A DNA stretch of 64,000 nucleotides from positions 19,865 to 83,864 of the forward strand of contig JAUIJH010000002.1 of assembly GCA_030431335.1 (NCBI GenBank). Direction: 5' to 3'. Both the position numbers and the translations under genes were made by a program. This document shows, piece by piece, positions 31,509 through 42,642 of the stretch. This DNA is from Alphaproteobacteria bacterium (GTDB taxonomy: Bacteria > Pseudomonadota > Alphaproteobacteria > Rhizobiales > Amorphaceae). A model generated the notes under the pieces. That model did not search any database, was not told the origin of the DNA, and saw nothing but the letters and a program-made list of their open reading frames with translations. Every line of letters begins with the position of its first letter. Position 1 is the stretch's first letter.

Positions 31509-32765
31509 TCAGCCCAGCGCGTCGATCATGGGCTGGGTGATGAGGCAGACGCCGCTGTCCGTGCGGCGGAAGCGGCGCGCGTCCTCCTGCGGGTCTTCGC
31601 CCACCACCAGGCCTTCGGGGATGTGTACGCCGCCGTCGATGACGACGTTCTTCAGCCGCGCCCGCCGCCCGATATTGACGCCCGGCAGCGCCACCACGCG
31701 ATGCAGCGAGGAGTAGGAGTTGCATTTGACGCGGGTGAACAACAGGCTCTGGTCGACGTTGCTGCCGGAGATGATCGAGCCGCCGCACACCATCGAGCTG
31801 GTGGCCGCGCCGCGCCGGTTGGGCTCGTCGTGGATGAACTTCGCCGGCGCGGTCAGCTCGGCGTAGGTCCAGATCGGCCACTCGTTGTCGTAGAGGTCGA
31901 GGTCGGGATCGAAGTCGGTGAGGTCGATGTTGGCGCGCCAGTAGGCGTCGATCGTGCCGACGTCGCGCCAGTAGGCTTTGCCGCTCTCGTTGCGCACGCA
32001 ACTGTCGGAGAAGGAGTGCGCCACGGCCTTGCCGCTCTTCACGATGGCGGGGATGATGTCCTTGCCGAAATCGTGCGAGGAGTTGGGATCGGCGGCGTCC
32101 GCGCGCAGGTGGTCGAACAACTCGGTCGACTTGAAGACGTAGATGCCCATGGAGGCGAGGGCGATGTCGGGCTTGCCGGGCATTGCCGGCGGATCGGCCG
32201 GCTTCTCGAAGAACTCGATGATCCGGGCGCTCTCGTCGATGTGCATAACGCCGAAGGCGGACGCCTCCTCGCGCGGAACCTCGACGCAGCCGACGGTGAC
32301 GTCCGCGCCGCTTTCCACGTGCTGGCGCAGCATCACCTCGTAGTCCTGCTTGTAGATGTGGTCGCCGGCCAGGATCACCATGTATTCGGGCGCATAGGCC
32401 TCGATGATGTCGATATTTTGAAACACCGCGTCGGCCGTGCCGAGATACCACTGCCCCTCGTCGACGCGCTGGGAGGCGGGGAGGATGTCGAGCCCCTCGC
32501 CGCGATCGACGGACAGGAAGTTCCAGCCCCGCTGCAGGTGGCGGATCAGCGAGTGCGCCTTGTACTGCGTCGCGACGCCGATCCGGCGAATGCCCGAGTT
32601 GATGGAGTTGGACAGCGCGAAATCGATGATCCGGCACTTGCCGCCAAAGGGGACCGCAGGCTTGGCGCGCCGATCGGTCAGCTCGCGCAGGCGGCTGCCG
32701 CGTCCGCCGGCCAGGACGAATGCCATGGTGTTACGCGTCAGTCGATGGTTGGGGCCGTCGATCAT
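31509..32765 (-). CDS. glgC: Glucose-1-phosphate adenylyltransferase
   Basis: 418 residues, ATG at 32765 with GGAGG. Shows '[23 protein letters not shown]' (in parts: nucleotide loop GGRGSRL, Lys of RRAKPAV), '[13 protein letters not shown]', 'HLQRGW', 'GTADAVFQN', '[12 protein letters not shown]' and a left-handed beta-helix C-terminal domain. Makes ADP-glucose, the committed and usually allosterically regulated step. Immediately precedes glgA. Confidence 0.96.
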   Translation of the reverse strand: MIDGPNHRLTRNTMAFVLAGGRGSRLRELTDRRAKPAVPFGGKCRIIDFALSNSINSGIRRIGVATQYKAHSLIRHLQRGWNFLSVDRGEGLDILPASQRVDEGQWYLGTADAVFQNIDIIEAYAPEYMVILAGDHIYKQDYEVMLRQHVESGADVTVGCVEVPREEASAFGVMHIDESARIIEFFEKPADPPAMPGKPDIALASMGIYVFKSTELFDHLRADAADPNSSHDFGKDIIPAIVKSGKAVAHSFSDSCVRNESGKAYWRDVGTIDAYWRANIDLTDFDPDLDLYDNEWPIWTYAELTAPAKFIHDEPNRRGAATSSMVCGGSIISGSNVDQSLLFTRVKCNSYSSLHRVVALPGVNIGRRARLKNVVIDGGVHIPEGLVVGEDPQEDARRFRRTDSGVCLITQPMIDALG

Positions 32766-32880
32766 CTTCGTCTCCTCCCTGTTGCCGCGGCGCTCGGTCT
32801 TCGTGCCGGCGGCGCCACCATCATAGTGGCTGCCGCAAGCGCTCGCGCCAACAATAACGCGCCATGTGCCCGTGCGTTCG

Positions 32881-35316
32881 TCAGTGGGTGGGCTCGACCC
32901 CCCAAATATCGCGCGCGTATCCGCGGATCGTGCGGTCGCTGGAGAAGAACCCGCACTTGGCGGTGTTGATGACGGCGCTGCGCGTCCACGCGCTCTGGCC
33001 GCGCCAGGATTCCTCCACCAACCGTTGGGCCTGCCAGTATGCGTCGAAATCGGCGCACACCATGAAGTAGTCGCCGTGATGGATGGTCTCGACCAGGCCC
33101 TTGAAGCGGTCGGGCTGTTCCGGCGAGAAGTACCCCGTCTCGATCTTGTTGAGGACGTCCGCGAGGCGCGGCGAGTTGGCGATGCATTCGGCCGGGTTGT
33201 TGTGCGGGCGCCGCTCGGCCACCTCCGTCGCGGTGAGGCCGAAGATGAAGATGTTGTCGCGCCCGACGCAATCGCTGATCTCGACGTTGGCGCCGTCCAG
33301 CGTGCCCACCGTCAGGGCGCCGTTCAGCGCGAACTTCATGTTGCCGGTGCCGGAGGCTTCCATCCCGGCGGTGGAGATCTGCTCGGAGACGTTGGCGGCC
33401 GGAATGAGCCGCTCCGCCATCGAGACGTTGTAGTTGGGCGGGAAGACGACGGTCAGCTTGCCCCTGACGTCTGGATCGGCGTTCACCTTGGCGGCGACGT
33501 CGTTGATCAGCTTGATAATCAGCTTCGCCATGAAGTAGCCCGGCGCCGCCTTGCCGCCGAAGATCTTGACCCGCGCGGGGCGATCGGCGGTCGGATCGCG
33601 CTTGATCTCCTCGTAGAGGGCGATGGTCTCCAGGATGTTGAGGAACTGGCGCTTGTATTCGTGGAAGCGTTTCACCTGGATGTCGAAGATGGCGTCGGGG
33701 TCCGCCTTCAACGCCATCTCGCGCGCGATCCAGTTGCTGAGCGCCACCTTGTTGTGCCGCTTGGCGGCGGCGAAATGCTGGCGGAAGCCGGCATCGTCGG
33801 CGTAGGGGGTCAGCTCCTCGAGCGCCTCCAGGTGGTCGATCCAGCGCTCGCCGATGGTCTCCACCAGGAGCTTGCGCAGCGGCGGGTTGCAGCCGTACAG
33901 CCAGCGCCGCGGCGTCACCCCGTTGGTCTCGTTGACGATGCGGTCGGGGTGAACCTGGTTCAGCTCGGCGAAAATGGTCTGCCGCACCAGCTCCGTGTGC
34001 AGGGCCGAAACGCCATTCACCTTGTGCGCGGTGATGAAGGCGAGCTCGCCCATGCGCACCACCCCGTCGCCGATGATCTTGACGCTGTCGCTGCGCGGGC
34101 GGCCGGCGTCGGCGCAGTCCTTGGCGTGGCGCTCGTCGATGCGGCCGATCAGCTCGTAGTGGCGCGGCAGGCAGTGGCGCATCAGGTCGACCGGCCACTT
34201 CTCCAGCGCTTCCGGCAACAGCGTGTGGTTGGTGTAGGACAAGCAGCCGTTGGCGATGTCGTAGGCTTCGTCGAAGGCGAGGCCCCGCTCGTCCACAAGG
34301 CGGCGGATGAGCTCGGGCGCCGCGATGGCGGGGTGCGTGTCGTTGAGCTGGATCGCGACCTTTTGGGGCAGCGTGCGCAGGTCCGTGTTGTAGAGGTCGA
34401 AGCGGCGCAGGATGTCGCCGATCGAGGCGGCGGTGAAGAAATACTCCTGCTTCAGGCGAAGCTCGCGGCCCTGGTGGGTGGAATCGTCCGGGTAGAGCAC
34501 GCGGCTGATCGTCTCCGCCAGCACGGCCGGCGCGGCGGCGCCCAGATAGTCGCCCCGGTTGAATGCCTGCAGCTCGAACTCGCGCGTCGGCTTGGCCGAC
34601 CACAGGCGCAGCGTGTTGACCCAGCGCGCCCGCCAGCCCGGCACCGGCGTGTCGTAGGCGGCGGCCAGCACCGTCTCGGCGGCGCGCCACTCGGCCCGGT
34701 CGCCCTCGCCGGGCACCGTCTCGCCGCCGAAGCGGATGGGGTAGGTGGCCTCGCGCCGCTCGAACTCCCACACGTGGGACTGCGCGAGCCAGTCCTCCGC
34801 CTCCTCGGACTGCCAGCCGTCCTCGAAACCTTGCTCGAAGATGCCGTGATTGTAGCGGATGCCGTAGCCCATGGCGGCGATGCCGAGCGTCGACATGGAA
34901 TCCATGCAGCAGGCCGCGAGCCGGCCGAGACCGCCGTTGCCGAGCGCGGCGTCCGGCTCGCTCTCCACCAGGGCGGTGTAGTCGACCCCGAGGTCGGCCA
35001 TCGCCTGCCGGGCGGCCTCGTCGACGCCGATATTGGCGGCGGCGTCCTGCAGCAGCCGGCCGATCAGGAACTCCATCGACAGATAGTAGACGCGCTTGCG
35101 CTTCTCGCGCTCGGCCCGCTCGTTGGCGGAAAGCCATGGCAGCACGAGGAGGTCGCGCACCGCGTGGGACAGCGCGACGCGCCAGTCCGTCAGGCTGGCA
35201 AGAGCTTTTGCCCGGCCGATCGAGAACGTGAGGTGATGCTCGACGCGCGCACGCAACTCATCCGCGGAGAGTGGTGCCTTCATGTGGGCGATGGGGGCAG
35301 GGTGATCCGGCGCCAT
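32881..35316 (-). CDS. glgP: Glycogen/maltodextrin phosphorylase
   Basis: 811 residues, normal for GT35. Visible: '[14 protein letters not shown]', '[17 protein letters not shown]', '[21 protein letters not shown]' (in parts), '[13 protein letters not shown]' and the PLP-lysine site '[20 protein letters not shown]'. AAGGAGG lies before the ATG at 35316. Releases glucose 1-phosphate from glycogen. It leads the cluster, 115 bp before glgC; in related bacteria glgB often lies in this gap, but here the gap is empty. Confidence 0.96.
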   Translation of the reverse strand: MAPDHPAPIAHMKAPLSADELRARVEHHLTFSIGRAKALASLTDWRVALSHAVRDLLVLPWLSANERAEREKRKRVYYLSMEFLIGRLLQDAAANIGVDEAARQAMADLGVDYTALVESEPDAALGNGGLGRLAACCMDSMSTLGIAAMGYGIRYNHGIFEQGFEDGWQSEEAEDWLAQSHVWEFERREATYPIRFGGETVPGEGDRAEWRAAETVLAAAYDTPVPGWRARWVNTLRLWSAKPTREFELQAFNRGDYLGAAAPAVLAETISRVLYPDDSTHQGRELRLKQEYFFTAASIGDILRRFDLYNTDLRTLPQKVAIQLNDTHPAIAAPELIRRLVDERGLAFDEAYDIANGCLSYTNHTLLPEALEKWPVDLMRHCLPRHYELIGRIDERHAKDCADAGRPRSDSVKIIGDGVVRMGELAFITAHKVNGVSALHTELVRQTIFAELNQVHPDRIVNETNGVTPRRWLYGCNPPLRKLLVETIGERWIDHLEALEELTPYADDAGFRQHFAAAKRHNKVALSNWIAREMALKADPDAIFDIQVKRFHEYKRQFLNILETIALYEEIKRDPTADRPARVKIFGGKAAPGYFMAKLIIKLINDVAAKVNADPDVRGKLTVVFPPNYNVSMAERLIPAANVSEQISTAGMEASGTGNMKFALNGALTVGTLDGANVEISDCVGRDNIFIFGLTATEVAERRPHNNPAECIANSPRLADVLNKIETGYFSPEQPDRFKGLVETIHHGDYFMVCADFDAYWQAQRLVEESWRGQSAWTRSAVINTAKCGFFSSDRTIRGYARDIWGVEPTH

Positions 35317-35506
35317 TCATCCTCCTTGGCCTCTGCGCCGCGCCATTGTGCCGCGTCGCTGTGGGGTTGATTTGGCCTGACAGCAATAACGAGGCCGGGC
35401 AAGCCTGCCGGCGCGCTTTTTGTGGTGACTGGGGCTGCTCTGAGCGTGGGGCATGGCAGCCCTGAACCCAGCCGGGGTGCTGGGACGCGCCCGCGACGCT
35501 ACCTCT

Positions 35507-35523
35507 GTTGCAGATGATGCAAC
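35507..35523. promoter_or_regulatory. Palindrome upstream of the DUF1127 gene, candidate operator
   Basis: GTTGCA and TGCAAC form an exact 6-bp inverted repeat with a 5-bp spacer, 45 bp before the DUF1127 start, in the 252-bp divergent gap facing glgP. No bound regulator can be named. Confidence 0.35.
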
Positions 35524-35568
35524 GGGGCCGGCGAACCGCCGCCAGCCCATCCGGTTCGAGGAACGACG

Positions 35569-35766
35569 ATGACCACCTCCCTGCTCGCCCGCTGGCGCTC
35601 GGCCCTGGAAGAGCGCGCCGCTTTCCGCGACGCCATTTCCCGCACCACGCGTGAACTCGATTCCTACAGCCCCGGCGACCTCGCCGAGCTGGGCCTGTCG
35701 CCCAGCGATATCCCCCGCATCGCCCGCGAGACGGCGGAAGCCCGTTTCGGTCGCGGGTCGCGATAG
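35569..35766 (+). CDS. DUF1127 small protein
   Basis: 65 residues. The C-terminal half 'TRELDSYSPGDLAELGLSPSDIPRIARETAEARFG' (in parts) is the arginine-rich DUF1127 motif; the N-terminal half is an amphipathic basic helix. DUF1127 proteins are abundant in alphaproteobacteria and some have been linked to RNA turnover and to carbon and phosphate metabolism. GAGG-rich sequence precedes the ATG. It sits alone between the glycogen and Entner-Doudoroff genes. Confidence 0.88.
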   Translation: MTTSLLARWRSALEERAAFRDAISRTTRELDSYSPGDLAELGLSPSDIPRIARETAEARFGRGSR

Positions 35767-35829
35767 TTCCTCTGCAAGGCCGGCCACGCCGTTAACGGGC
35801 TGGCGCTGACCTCGTTGCTGCAAGCCACA

Positions 35830-35850
35830 CCCCACGCCGCGTGCGTGGGG
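35830..35850. terminator. Terminator-like hairpin between DUF1127 gene and eda
   Basis: CCCCACGC (35830-35837), loop CGCGT, GCGTGGGG (35843-35850): a perfect 8-bp stem between the convergent stop codons at 35766 and 35878. No T run; probably serves both directions. Confidence 0.5.
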
Positions 35851-35877
35851 AGGCCACCCTAGCGGCGATACCTGTTT

Positions 35878-36504
35878 TCAGGCCGCCTTGAGTTGGGCCG
35901 CTTCGGCGGCCAGCGCGGTGATGCCGTCCCAGTCGCCAGCCGCCAGCTTGTCGCCGGGCGCGACCCATGAGCCGCCGACGCACACCACGTTGGGCAGGCT
36001 GAGATAGTCGAGGGCGTTTGCCTTCGACACGCCGCCGGTGGGGCAGAACAGCAGTCCCTTGAGAGGGCTTGCCCAAGCCTTGAGCGCCGGTGCCCCGCCG
36101 TTGGCCTCGGCGGGGAAGAACTTCAGCACCGACAAGCCACGCTCGGCCGCCGCCATCGCCTCGCTGGGCGTCGCGACGCCTGGGAGCATGGGTAGGCCCA
36201 CCTCGTCCGCCGTGTCGAGCAGTTTCGCGCTCAATCCGGGCGAAACGCCGAAGCGGGCGCCGGCGGCGTGTGCGTTCTTCACGTCCTGCGGCGTGCGCAG
36301 CGTGCCGGCGCCGACCACTGCGTCGGGCGCGGCGTCGATCATCGCGCGGATCACGTCGAGCGCGGCGGGGGTGCGCAGCGTCACCTCCAGCGCCTTCAGC
36401 CCGCCTGCCGCCAAGGCCTTGGCGAGCGGCGCGGCCACCGACACGTCCTCCACCACCAGAACCGGGATGACCGGCGCCAGCCGGCAGACCGCGAGAATGT
36501 CCAT
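35878..36504 (-). CDS. eda: KDPG aldolase (2-dehydro-3-deoxyphosphogluconate aldolase)
   Basis: 208 residues. Catalytic Glu is in 'ALEVTLRTP', the phosphate/pyruvate region in 'VVGAGTLRTPQDV', and the Schiff-base Lys in 'LSVLKFFPAEANGG'; 'LFCPTGGVSKAN' follows. Cleaves KDPG to pyruvate and glyceraldehyde 3-phosphate, the last Entner-Doudoroff step. It starts 18 bp after edd ends. Confidence 0.96.
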   Translation of the reverse strand: MDILAVCRLAPVIPVLVVEDVSVAAPLAKALAAGGLKALEVTLRTPAALDVIRAMIDAAPDAVVGAGTLRTPQDVKNAHAAGARFGVSPGLSAKLLDTADEVGLPMLPGVATPSEAMAAAERGLSVLKFFPAEANGGAPALKAWASPLKGLLFCPTGGVSKANALDYLSLPNVVCVGGSWVAPGDKLAAGDWDGITALAAEAAQLKAA

Positions 36505-36522
36505 CTGAGATGCCTCCAGTTG

Positions 36523-38328
36523 CTAAACGACGACCGCCGCGCCGGTCTCGCCGGCGCCGACGACGGCACGGAAGGCGCTGAACAGCTCCCGCCCGATCCC
36601 CTCGTGGCTGTCCGACAGGTCCACCTCGACCGGCGGCCGGGCCGCGAACTCGGCCGCATCCACCTTGACCTCCACGGTGCCCGCGACGGCATCGACGCGC
36701 ACCACGTCGCCGTCGCGCAGCTTGGCGATGGGCCCGCCGTCCGCCGCTTCCGGCGACAGGTGGATGGCCGAGGGCACCTTGCCGGAGGCGCCCGACATGC
36801 GCCCGTCGGTCACCAGCGCCACCTTGTGGCCCCGGTCGAGCGTGACGCCGAGGCACGGGGTGAGCGAATGCAGCTCCGGCATCCCGTTGGCCTTGGGGCC
36901 CTGGAAGCGCACCACCACCACCATGTCGCGGTCGAACTCGCCGGCCTTGAAGGCCGCCTTCACCGCCTCCTGGTCGTGGAAGATGCGCACCGGCGCCTCC
37001 ACGATGTGGTTCTCCGGCTTCACCGCCGACACCTTCATGACGGCCCGGCCGAGATTGCCGGTCAATAGCTTCAGCCCGCCGGTGGGCTGGAAGGCGTCCG
37101 CCACGGGGCGCAGGATGTCGTGCTTGCCGCTCTCGCCCGCGCCCGGGCGCCACACGATCTCGCCGCCCTCCAGCTTGGGCTCCTCGGTATAGCGGCGCAG
37201 CCCGTGGCCGGCGATGGTGGACACGTCCTCGTGCAGCAGCCCCGCGTCCAGGAGCTCGCCGATCATGAAGCCGAGCCCACCCGCGGCGTGGAAGTGGTTC
37301 ACGTCCGCGATGCCGTTGGGATAGACGCGCGCCATCAGCGGCGTCACCTCCGAGATCTCGGCCATGTCCTGCCAGTCGATCAGGACACCCGCGGCCCGCG
37401 CCATCGCCACCAGGTGAAGGACGAGATTGGTCGACCCGCCCGTCGCCGACAGGCCCACCACGCCGTTGACGAAGGCTCGCTCGTCGAGCACCTCCGACAC
37501 CGGCGTGAAGGCGTTGCCCTTGGCGGTGATGGCGAGCGCCCGGCGCGCGGCCTCGGCGGTCAGCGCATCGCGCAGCGGCGTGTTGGGGTTGACGAAGCTC
37601 GCGCCCGGCAGGTGCAGCCCCATGAACTCCATCAGCATCTGGTTGGTGTTGGCGGTGCCGTAGAAGGTGCACGTGCCGGGGCCGTGATAGGACGCCATCT
37701 CGGCCTTCAACAGCTCCTCGCGCCCGATCTCGCCCGAGGCGAAGCGCTGGCGGACCTTGGATTTCTCGTCGTTGGGCAGGCCGCTCGTCATCGGCCCCGC
37801 GGGCGCGAAGATCGCGGGCAGGTGGCCGAACGTCGCCGCCGCGATCACGAGGCCGGGCACGATCTTGTCGCAAACGCCGAGATAAATCGCGGCATCGTAG
37901 CAATTGTGGCTGAGCGAGACGCCGGCCGCCAGCGCGATCACATCGCGCGAGAACAGGGACAGCTCCATGCCCGGCTGGCCTTGGGTGACGCCGTCGCACA
38001 TCGCCGGGACGCCGCCGGCCACCTGTGCCGTGCCGCCGGCTTCGCGCGCCGCGGCCTTGATGAGGTCGGGAAAGCGCTCGAACGGCTGATGCGCCGACAG
38101 CATGTCGTTGTAGGCGGTGATGATGGCGATGTTGCCGCCCGAATCCTTCGCGATGGCGTCCTTGTCGGTGCCGCTCGCGGCGGTGACGTGGGCAATGTTG
38201 CCACAGGAAAGGTGCGCCCGCGCCGGGCCCGCTTCGGCCGCCCGCCGGCAGCGCTCCAGATAGCGCCGCCGCGTGTCGGCGGAGCGCTCTTTGATGCGGT
38301 CCGTGACCGCCGAGATCGTGGCATGCAT
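36523..38328 (-). CDS. edd: 6-phosphogluconate dehydratase
   Basis: 601 residues from the ATG at 38328, which has AAGGAGG; typical length is 600-610. IlvD/Edd family motifs: '[19 protein letters not shown]' (in parts), '[20 protein letters not shown]' with a cluster Cys, '[20 protein letters not shown]', '[10 protein letters not shown]' and '[20 protein letters not shown]'. The 4Fe-4S enzyme converts 6-phosphogluconate to KDPG. Operon order zwf-edd-eda follows the pathway. Confidence 0.97.
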   Translation of the reverse strand: MHATISAVTDRIKERSADTRRRYLERCRRAAEAGPARAHLSCGNIAHVTAASGTDKDAIAKDSGGNIAIITAYNDMLSAHQPFERFPDLIKAAAREAGGTAQVAGGVPAMCDGVTQGQPGMELSLFSRDVIALAAGVSLSHNCYDAAIYLGVCDKIVPGLVIAAATFGHLPAIFAPAGPMTSGLPNDEKSKVRQRFASGEIGREELLKAEMASYHGPGTCTFYGTANTNQMLMEFMGLHLPGASFVNPNTPLRDALTAEAARRALAITAKGNAFTPVSEVLDERAFVNGVVGLSATGGSTNLVLHLVAMARAAGVLIDWQDMAEISEVTPLMARVYPNGIADVNHFHAAGGLGFMIGELLDAGLLHEDVSTIAGHGLRRYTEEPKLEGGEIVWRPGAGESGKHDILRPVADAFQPTGGLKLLTGNLGRAVMKVSAVKPENHIVEAPVRIFHDQEAVKAAFKAGEFDRDMVVVVRFQGPKANGMPELHSLTPCLGVTLDRGHKVALVTDGRMSGASGKVPSAIHLSPEAADGGPIAKLRDGDVVRVDAVAGTVEVKVDAAEFAARPPVEVDLSDSHEGIGRELFSAFRAVVGAGETGAAVVV

Positions 38329-38395
38329 GGCCGCCTCCTTTTGAGGGTCAGTCGGCAGATGGCGGGCAGGACCGCCTTTCAAGAGCACATACGTC

Positions 38396-38424
38396 CGGCC
38401 GGCGCGAATTCCAAACGCCGGCCG
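38396..38424 (-). repeat. Hairpin between zwf and edd
   Basis: CGGCCGGCG (38396-38404) and CGCCGGCCG (38416-38424) form a perfect 9-bp stem with an 11-nt loop containing GAATTC. It lies 14 bp past the zwf stop (minus strand) and about 70 bp before edd. It may terminate part of the zwf transcripts or mark a processing site. Confidence 0.45.
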
Positions 38425-38437
38425 CCGGTTCGTCGCG

Positions 38438-39904
38438 TCAGCCGATCTCGCGCCAGCGCCGCCCGTCGCGGTGCATCAGCATCAGGGCGTCTTCGGGGCC
38501 GGCCGAGCCGGGGTCGTAGGTGGGCGGGTATTCCGCCCGCTCCTCCCACGCCGCGATGATCGGATCGACCCACGCCCAGGCCGCCTCCACCTCGTCGCCG
38601 CGCATGAACAGCGTCTGATCGCCGCGCACCACGTCCATGACCAGGCGCTCGTAAGCGTCGGGCATGCGCAGCTTGGCGGCCTGCAGGCGGTCGGCGAAGG
38701 TCATGTCGAGCTCGGCCGGGGCGAGGCGCATGCCGCCGGGGCCGGGATCCTTGATGGTCATCGTCAGGCGGATGCCCTCGTCGGGCTGCAGCCGGATCGC
38801 CAGCACGTTGTGCCCGGCCTTGCCGTTCTTGGCGGTCGGAAAGATGGAGTGCGGCACGGCCTTGAAGGTGACCGAAATCTCCGAAACCCGCGCCCTCAGC
38901 CGCTTGCCGGTGCGCAGGTAGAACGGCACGTCCGCCCAGCGCCAGTTGCTCACGTGCGTCTTCAGGGCGACGAAGGTCTCGGTGTGGCTGGTGGGGTTGT
39001 CCACCTCCTCCTGGTAGGAGGGGTTGCCCTTGCCGGCGGCATATTGGCCGCGCACCATGTCGTCCGCGTCGGTGATCGGCGCCAGCGCGCGCAGCACCTT
39101 CAGCTTCTCGTCGCGCACCGCGTTGGGCTCGAAGTTGGCCGGCGGCTCCATCGCGATCAGGCACAGGAGCTGGAGCATGTGGTTCTGCACCATGTCGCGC
39201 ATCGCGCCGATGCCGTCATAGTAGGCGCCGCGCCCTTCCACGCCGACGCTTTCGGCGACGGTGATCTGCACGTGGTCCACGTGCCCGGCGTTCCACAACG
39301 GTTCGAACAGGTTGTTGGCGAAGCGCAGCGCCATCAGGTTCTGCACCGTCTCCTTGCCGAGATAGTGGTCGATCCGGTAGATCTGCCGCTCCTCGAACTT
39401 GGAGCCAAGGAACTGGTTGAGCTTGTGGGCCGACGCGAGGTCGCGCCCCAGCGGCTTCTCGACCACGATGCGCGGCTCGCCCTCCGTCAGCCCCACCTCG
39501 CTCATGCGCGTGACGACGGGCTCGAAGAAGCGCGGCGCCACCGAAAGATAGAACACGCGCGGACGGCCGCTGCCGTCGTCCTTGTAGGGCAGGAGGCTCG
39601 CCCAGCCGGATTCCGACATGGCGTCGACACGATGATAGTCGATCATTGTCAGGAAGCGGTCGACGCAATCCTTGTCCAGCGCGTCCGGCCCGACGAATTC
39701 GTTCAGCGCCTCCAGCACGATGTTGCGATAGTTTTCGGTGGAATGCTCGCTGGAGGCGGCGCCGCGGATGCGCGCGTCGGGAGGCATTTGACCGTCGTGC
39801 AGGCGGTGGTAGAGGGCCGGAATGAGCTTGCGGCGCGCAAGGTCCCCTGTCGCGCCGAACACCACGAGATCGAAGGGTTCGACGGGTACAACGCGTGCGA
39901 CCAT
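38438..39904 (-). CDS. zwf: Glucose-6-phosphate 1-dehydrogenase
   Basis: 488 residues from the ATG at 39904. Nucleotide motif GATGDLA at 17-23, 'EKPLG' at 149-153 and the active-site 'RIDHYLGKE' at 177-185 with its catalytic His. The C-terminal half carries '[16 protein letters not shown]'. Oxidises glucose 6-phosphate to 6-phosphogluconolactone. pgl is not between zwf and edd here, so the lactonase must lie elsewhere. First gene of the zwf-edd-eda run, divergent from the kinase-like gene over 224 bp with no clear operator. Confidence 0.97.
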   Translation of the reverse strand: MVARVVPVEPFDLVVFGATGDLARRKLIPALYHRLHDGQMPPDARIRGAASSEHSTENYRNIVLEALNEFVGPDALDKDCVDRFLTMIDYHRVDAMSESGWASLLPYKDDGSGRPRVFYLSVAPRFFEPVVTRMSEVGLTEGEPRIVVEKPLGRDLASAHKLNQFLGSKFEERQIYRIDHYLGKETVQNLMALRFANNLFEPLWNAGHVDHVQITVAESVGVEGRGAYYDGIGAMRDMVQNHMLQLLCLIAMEPPANFEPNAVRDEKLKVLRALAPITDADDMVRGQYAAGKGNPSYQEEVDNPTSHTETFVALKTHVSNWRWADVPFYLRTGKRLRARVSEISVTFKAVPHSIFPTAKNGKAGHNVLAIRLQPDEGIRLTMTIKDPGPGGMRLAPAELDMTFADRLQAAKLRMPDAYERLVMDVVRGDQTLFMRGDEVEAAWAWVDPIIAAWEERAEYPPTYDPGSAGPEDALMLMHRDGRRWREIG

Positions 39905-40128
39905 CGCTGGGCTCCATAGCAGGTACGACTGGCGGGGCGCTCGCAAGACGCATGCCCCGCGCCAAGATAGTGAGACGTGCGGGCCGCAGCCAGGCATTCA
40001 TCCCTGCGCCAGCGTCCCGCGTCGACCCCGCAGATACCACACTGTACGCTCCCGTCCGCCCCCGAGGCTGAACAATTGCGCGGCACCCGTCCCGGACCCG
40101 TCTCCCCCCTTCGTGCAAAGGGCCTGAA

Positions 40129-41618
40129 ATGAGCGAAAATTCCAGCGCTGCCGATGCCCAGGCGCGCATCGTGGCCTTCCTGGCCAGCCCCGCCGCGCAC
40201 GGCGGCGCGCAGCCGGCGCACATCGAAACGCATTTGTCGCACCTTTCCTCGGCCCCGAGATCGCGCTGAAGCTGAAGAAGGCGATCGCCTGGAGCGTCGT
40301 CGACTATTCGAGCCTTGCCGCCCGCGAGCGCTTCTGCCGGCGCGAACTGGAGATCAACGAGCCCAACGCACCCGAGATCTACCTGTCGGTCGAGCCGGTT
40401 TGCGAGGGGCCGGACGGCCTTGCCGTCGGCGGCGACGGCGAGGTGGTGGACTACGTCCTCAAGATGCACCGCTTCCCCGACAAGGCGCAGCTCGACCGGG
40501 TGGTCGAGGCCGGGATCTTCACCGTCGCGCTGGCGGAAGCGACGGCCGACACCATCGCCGCGCTCCACCGCCGCGCCCCGATCGTGCGCCGGCGCGATCA
40601 CCACGCCCATGTCGCGACGCTCGCCGAGCAGCTCGCGCGCGACGTCGCCGCCGAACTCGGCGAGGCGGACGCGGCCGACGTCGCCGCCTGGGCCGATGCC
40701 TGCCGCGCCGCCCTTGCCGCCAACGCGACACGCATCGATGCGCGCGCGCGGCACGGGTTCGTGCGCCGCTGCCACGGCGACCTGCACCTGTCCAACCTGT
40801 GCCTGTGGCACGGCGAGCCGGTCGCCTTCGACGCCATCGAGTTCTCCGAGGAGATCGCCACCATCGACGTGATGTACGACCTCGCCTTCGTGCTCATCGA
40901 CCTGGAACATCGCGGCCATGCGGACCGTGCGAGCGTGCTCCTGTCGCGCTACCTGCAACGCACCCGCGACTATGGCGCATTGGCGCTGGCGCCGCTCTAC
41001 CGGAGCCTGCGCCATATGGTGCGCGCGCTGGTGGGCGCCCGCAAAGGGCGGGACGTGTCGGCCCACCTTGCGGCGGCGCGGCGGATCCTGGCGCCCGGCG
41101 CGCCGCCGTCGCTCATCGCCATCGGCGGCCTGTCGGGCTCCGGCAAGAGCACCGTCGCGCGGAGCCTGTCGGCCGCCACCGGCACCGTCGTCCTGCGCTC
41201 CGACGTCGCGCGCAAGACGCTGTTCGGCCTCGAGCCGGAGGACCCCTTGCCCGAGGAGGCCTACACCGAGGCGATGTCGCAGCTCGTCTACCGGCGTCTT
41301 GCCACCGATGCGCGCCGCGCGCTCGCCGCCGGCGCGTCCGTCATCCTCGATGCGACGTTCCTCGCCCCGGCCGAGCGCGACATGGCCCGCCGTCTCGCCG
41401 CCGGCGCCGGCGTCGCCTTCCACGGCATCTTCCTGGAGGCGCCGCCCGCCATTTTGCGCGCGCGCGTCGCCGCCCGCCGGCACGACGCGTCCGACGCCGA
41501 CGCGAGCGTCGTCTCCCTCCAGAGCGAGCGGGATCTGGGCCCGCTCGACTGGACGCGCATGAATGCCCAGCGGCCCACGGCCGACCTCGCCCGCGCGATC
41601 ATCGCACTGGGGGCCTAA
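40129..41618 (+). pseudogene. Aminoglycoside-phosphotransferase-like/P-loop kinase fusion gene with a 1-bp frameshift
   Basis: The ATG at 40129 (AAGGG site) opens 'SENSSAADAQARIVAFLASP' and then meets a stop at 40264-40266. Adding one T to the TTT run at 40244-40246 restores the frame, giving 'HLFLGPEIALKLKKAI', which matches the normal family N-terminus, and the frame then runs to 41618 (about 496 residues rejoined). The first half is a COG2187-type kinase fold with 'RRCHGDLHLSNLCLWHGEP' and 'AFDAIEFSEEIATIDVMYDLA'; the second half is a P-loop kinase with Walker A GGLSGSGKST near 41,123. An in-frame GTG at 40443 could still start a shorter product. Either a true frameshift or a base-call error. 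Confidence 0.75.
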
Positions 41619-42352
41619 CCTCGGGGCTTTTCGTGCGCGGCGAGCCAGTCGGCGACGATGCGCCGGTGCCGCGCGGCGCCGTAGCTGGGGAAATGCCCGG
41701 CGTGCACCACGCGCACCGGCAGGTCGTGGAGGCGCACCATGGAGCGGTAATAGTCGGCCGCGTTTGCGTGGTAGGTGTCCTCCACCAGCGGCCCGTCATA
41801 GACGATGTCGCCGGCGAACAGGATGCCGCTCGCCCGCTCGAACAGCGCGATGCCGCCGGGCGAATGGCCCGGCGTGTGGATCACCTCGAAGCGCCGGTCG
41901 CCCAGATCGATCACGTCGCCGTCGGCAACCGTGCGCGTGGCGGGTGCGGCGCGCACCTTGTAGGTGGCGCTCTCGTAGGGTGTGGGCGGCAGGATATCGA
42001 AGATGTCGTCGGTCACGTAGGGGTCGGCGAGCGTCGCCCGGTTCTGCGGGTCGGCGAGGATGGCCGCCTCCGCTTCGTGCACCACGCGGTCGGCGAACTC
42101 GTGGTGGCAGCCGATGTGGTCGAAGTGGGTGTGGCTCGCGACGGCGGTCAGCGGCCGCTCCGTCACCAGCGGCACCCACTGGCGCAGCGGCACCACGCCC
42201 ATGCCCGAATCAACCAGCATGTCGCCGTCCCGCCCGCGCACGTGCCACATGTTGCAGCGATAGAATTCCTGGATGAAGGGCTCGCCGATGTGGCTGACGC
42301 CATCGCCCATCGGCGTCACCTGGTACCAGTCTTGCGGCCGCGCGCGCTGCAT
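41615..42352 (-). CDS. MBL-fold metallo-hydrolase
   Basis: 245 residues. The metal motif 'ASHTHFDHIGCHHEF' gives His-x-His-x-Asp-His, followed by 'IHTPGHSPGGIALFE', 'LFAGDIVYDGP' and a C-terminal 'VVHAGHFPSYG', completing the dinuclear zinc set. This broad family includes glyoxalase II-like hydrolases and lactonases; nothing narrows the substrate. Its stop overlaps the stop of the convergent frameshifted gene by 4 bp. Confidence 0.88.
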   Translation of the reverse strand: MQRARPQDWYQVTPMGDGVSHIGEPFIQEFYRCNMWHVRGRDGDMLVDSGMGVVPLRQWVPLVTERPLTAVASHTHFDHIGCHHEFADRVVHEAEAAILADPQNRATLADPYVTDDIFDILPPTPYESATYKVRAAPATRTVADGDVIDLGDRRFEVIHTPGHSPGGIALFERASGILFAGDIVYDGPLVEDTYHANAADYYRSMVRLHDLPVRVVHAGHFPSYGAARHRRIVADWLAAHEKPRG

Positions 42353-42642
42353 GGTCGGTCCTTTGCAAATGGCCCGATCGGCAAAAGTCGGCCGATCGCA
42401 TGGGCACCGTGCCGTCCGCGCGCTCCGCCGTCGGCGGCAGGTGCGCGGCGAGGACGATATCGCCCGCCGTCGCCATTTCGGGCAAGAACCCGGCTGCCGG
42501 CAACCCGTCTTTGGGGGGGCGGCGACGGGGAGATATCACCGCCGGCGGGCGCCACCCCAATCGCGGGCGCCGGGCTTATCCCCGTGCGGCCGCCGGCGCT
42601 TATCCTTCGCAAGACGAAACAAGCCGACCGGAGGACCCTGCG

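Noticed and set aside
32866..35370. 834-codon plus-strand open frame opposite glgP
   Set aside because: Covers glgP almost exactly in antisense and has low-complexity composition; glgP has a complete catalytic set.
40236..40266. Programmed -1 frameshifting in the kinase-like gene
   Set aside because: The site CAC-CTT-TCC does not fit the X-XXY-YYZ slippery pattern in the reading frame, and no strong stem follows at the right distance. A simple indel explains it better.
42353..42642. Prophage or GTA remnant around the spike-base gene
   Set aside because: The flanks are an MBL hydrolase, ribA and featureless sequence; no integrase, capsid or attachment repeat was seen, so only the single gene is called.
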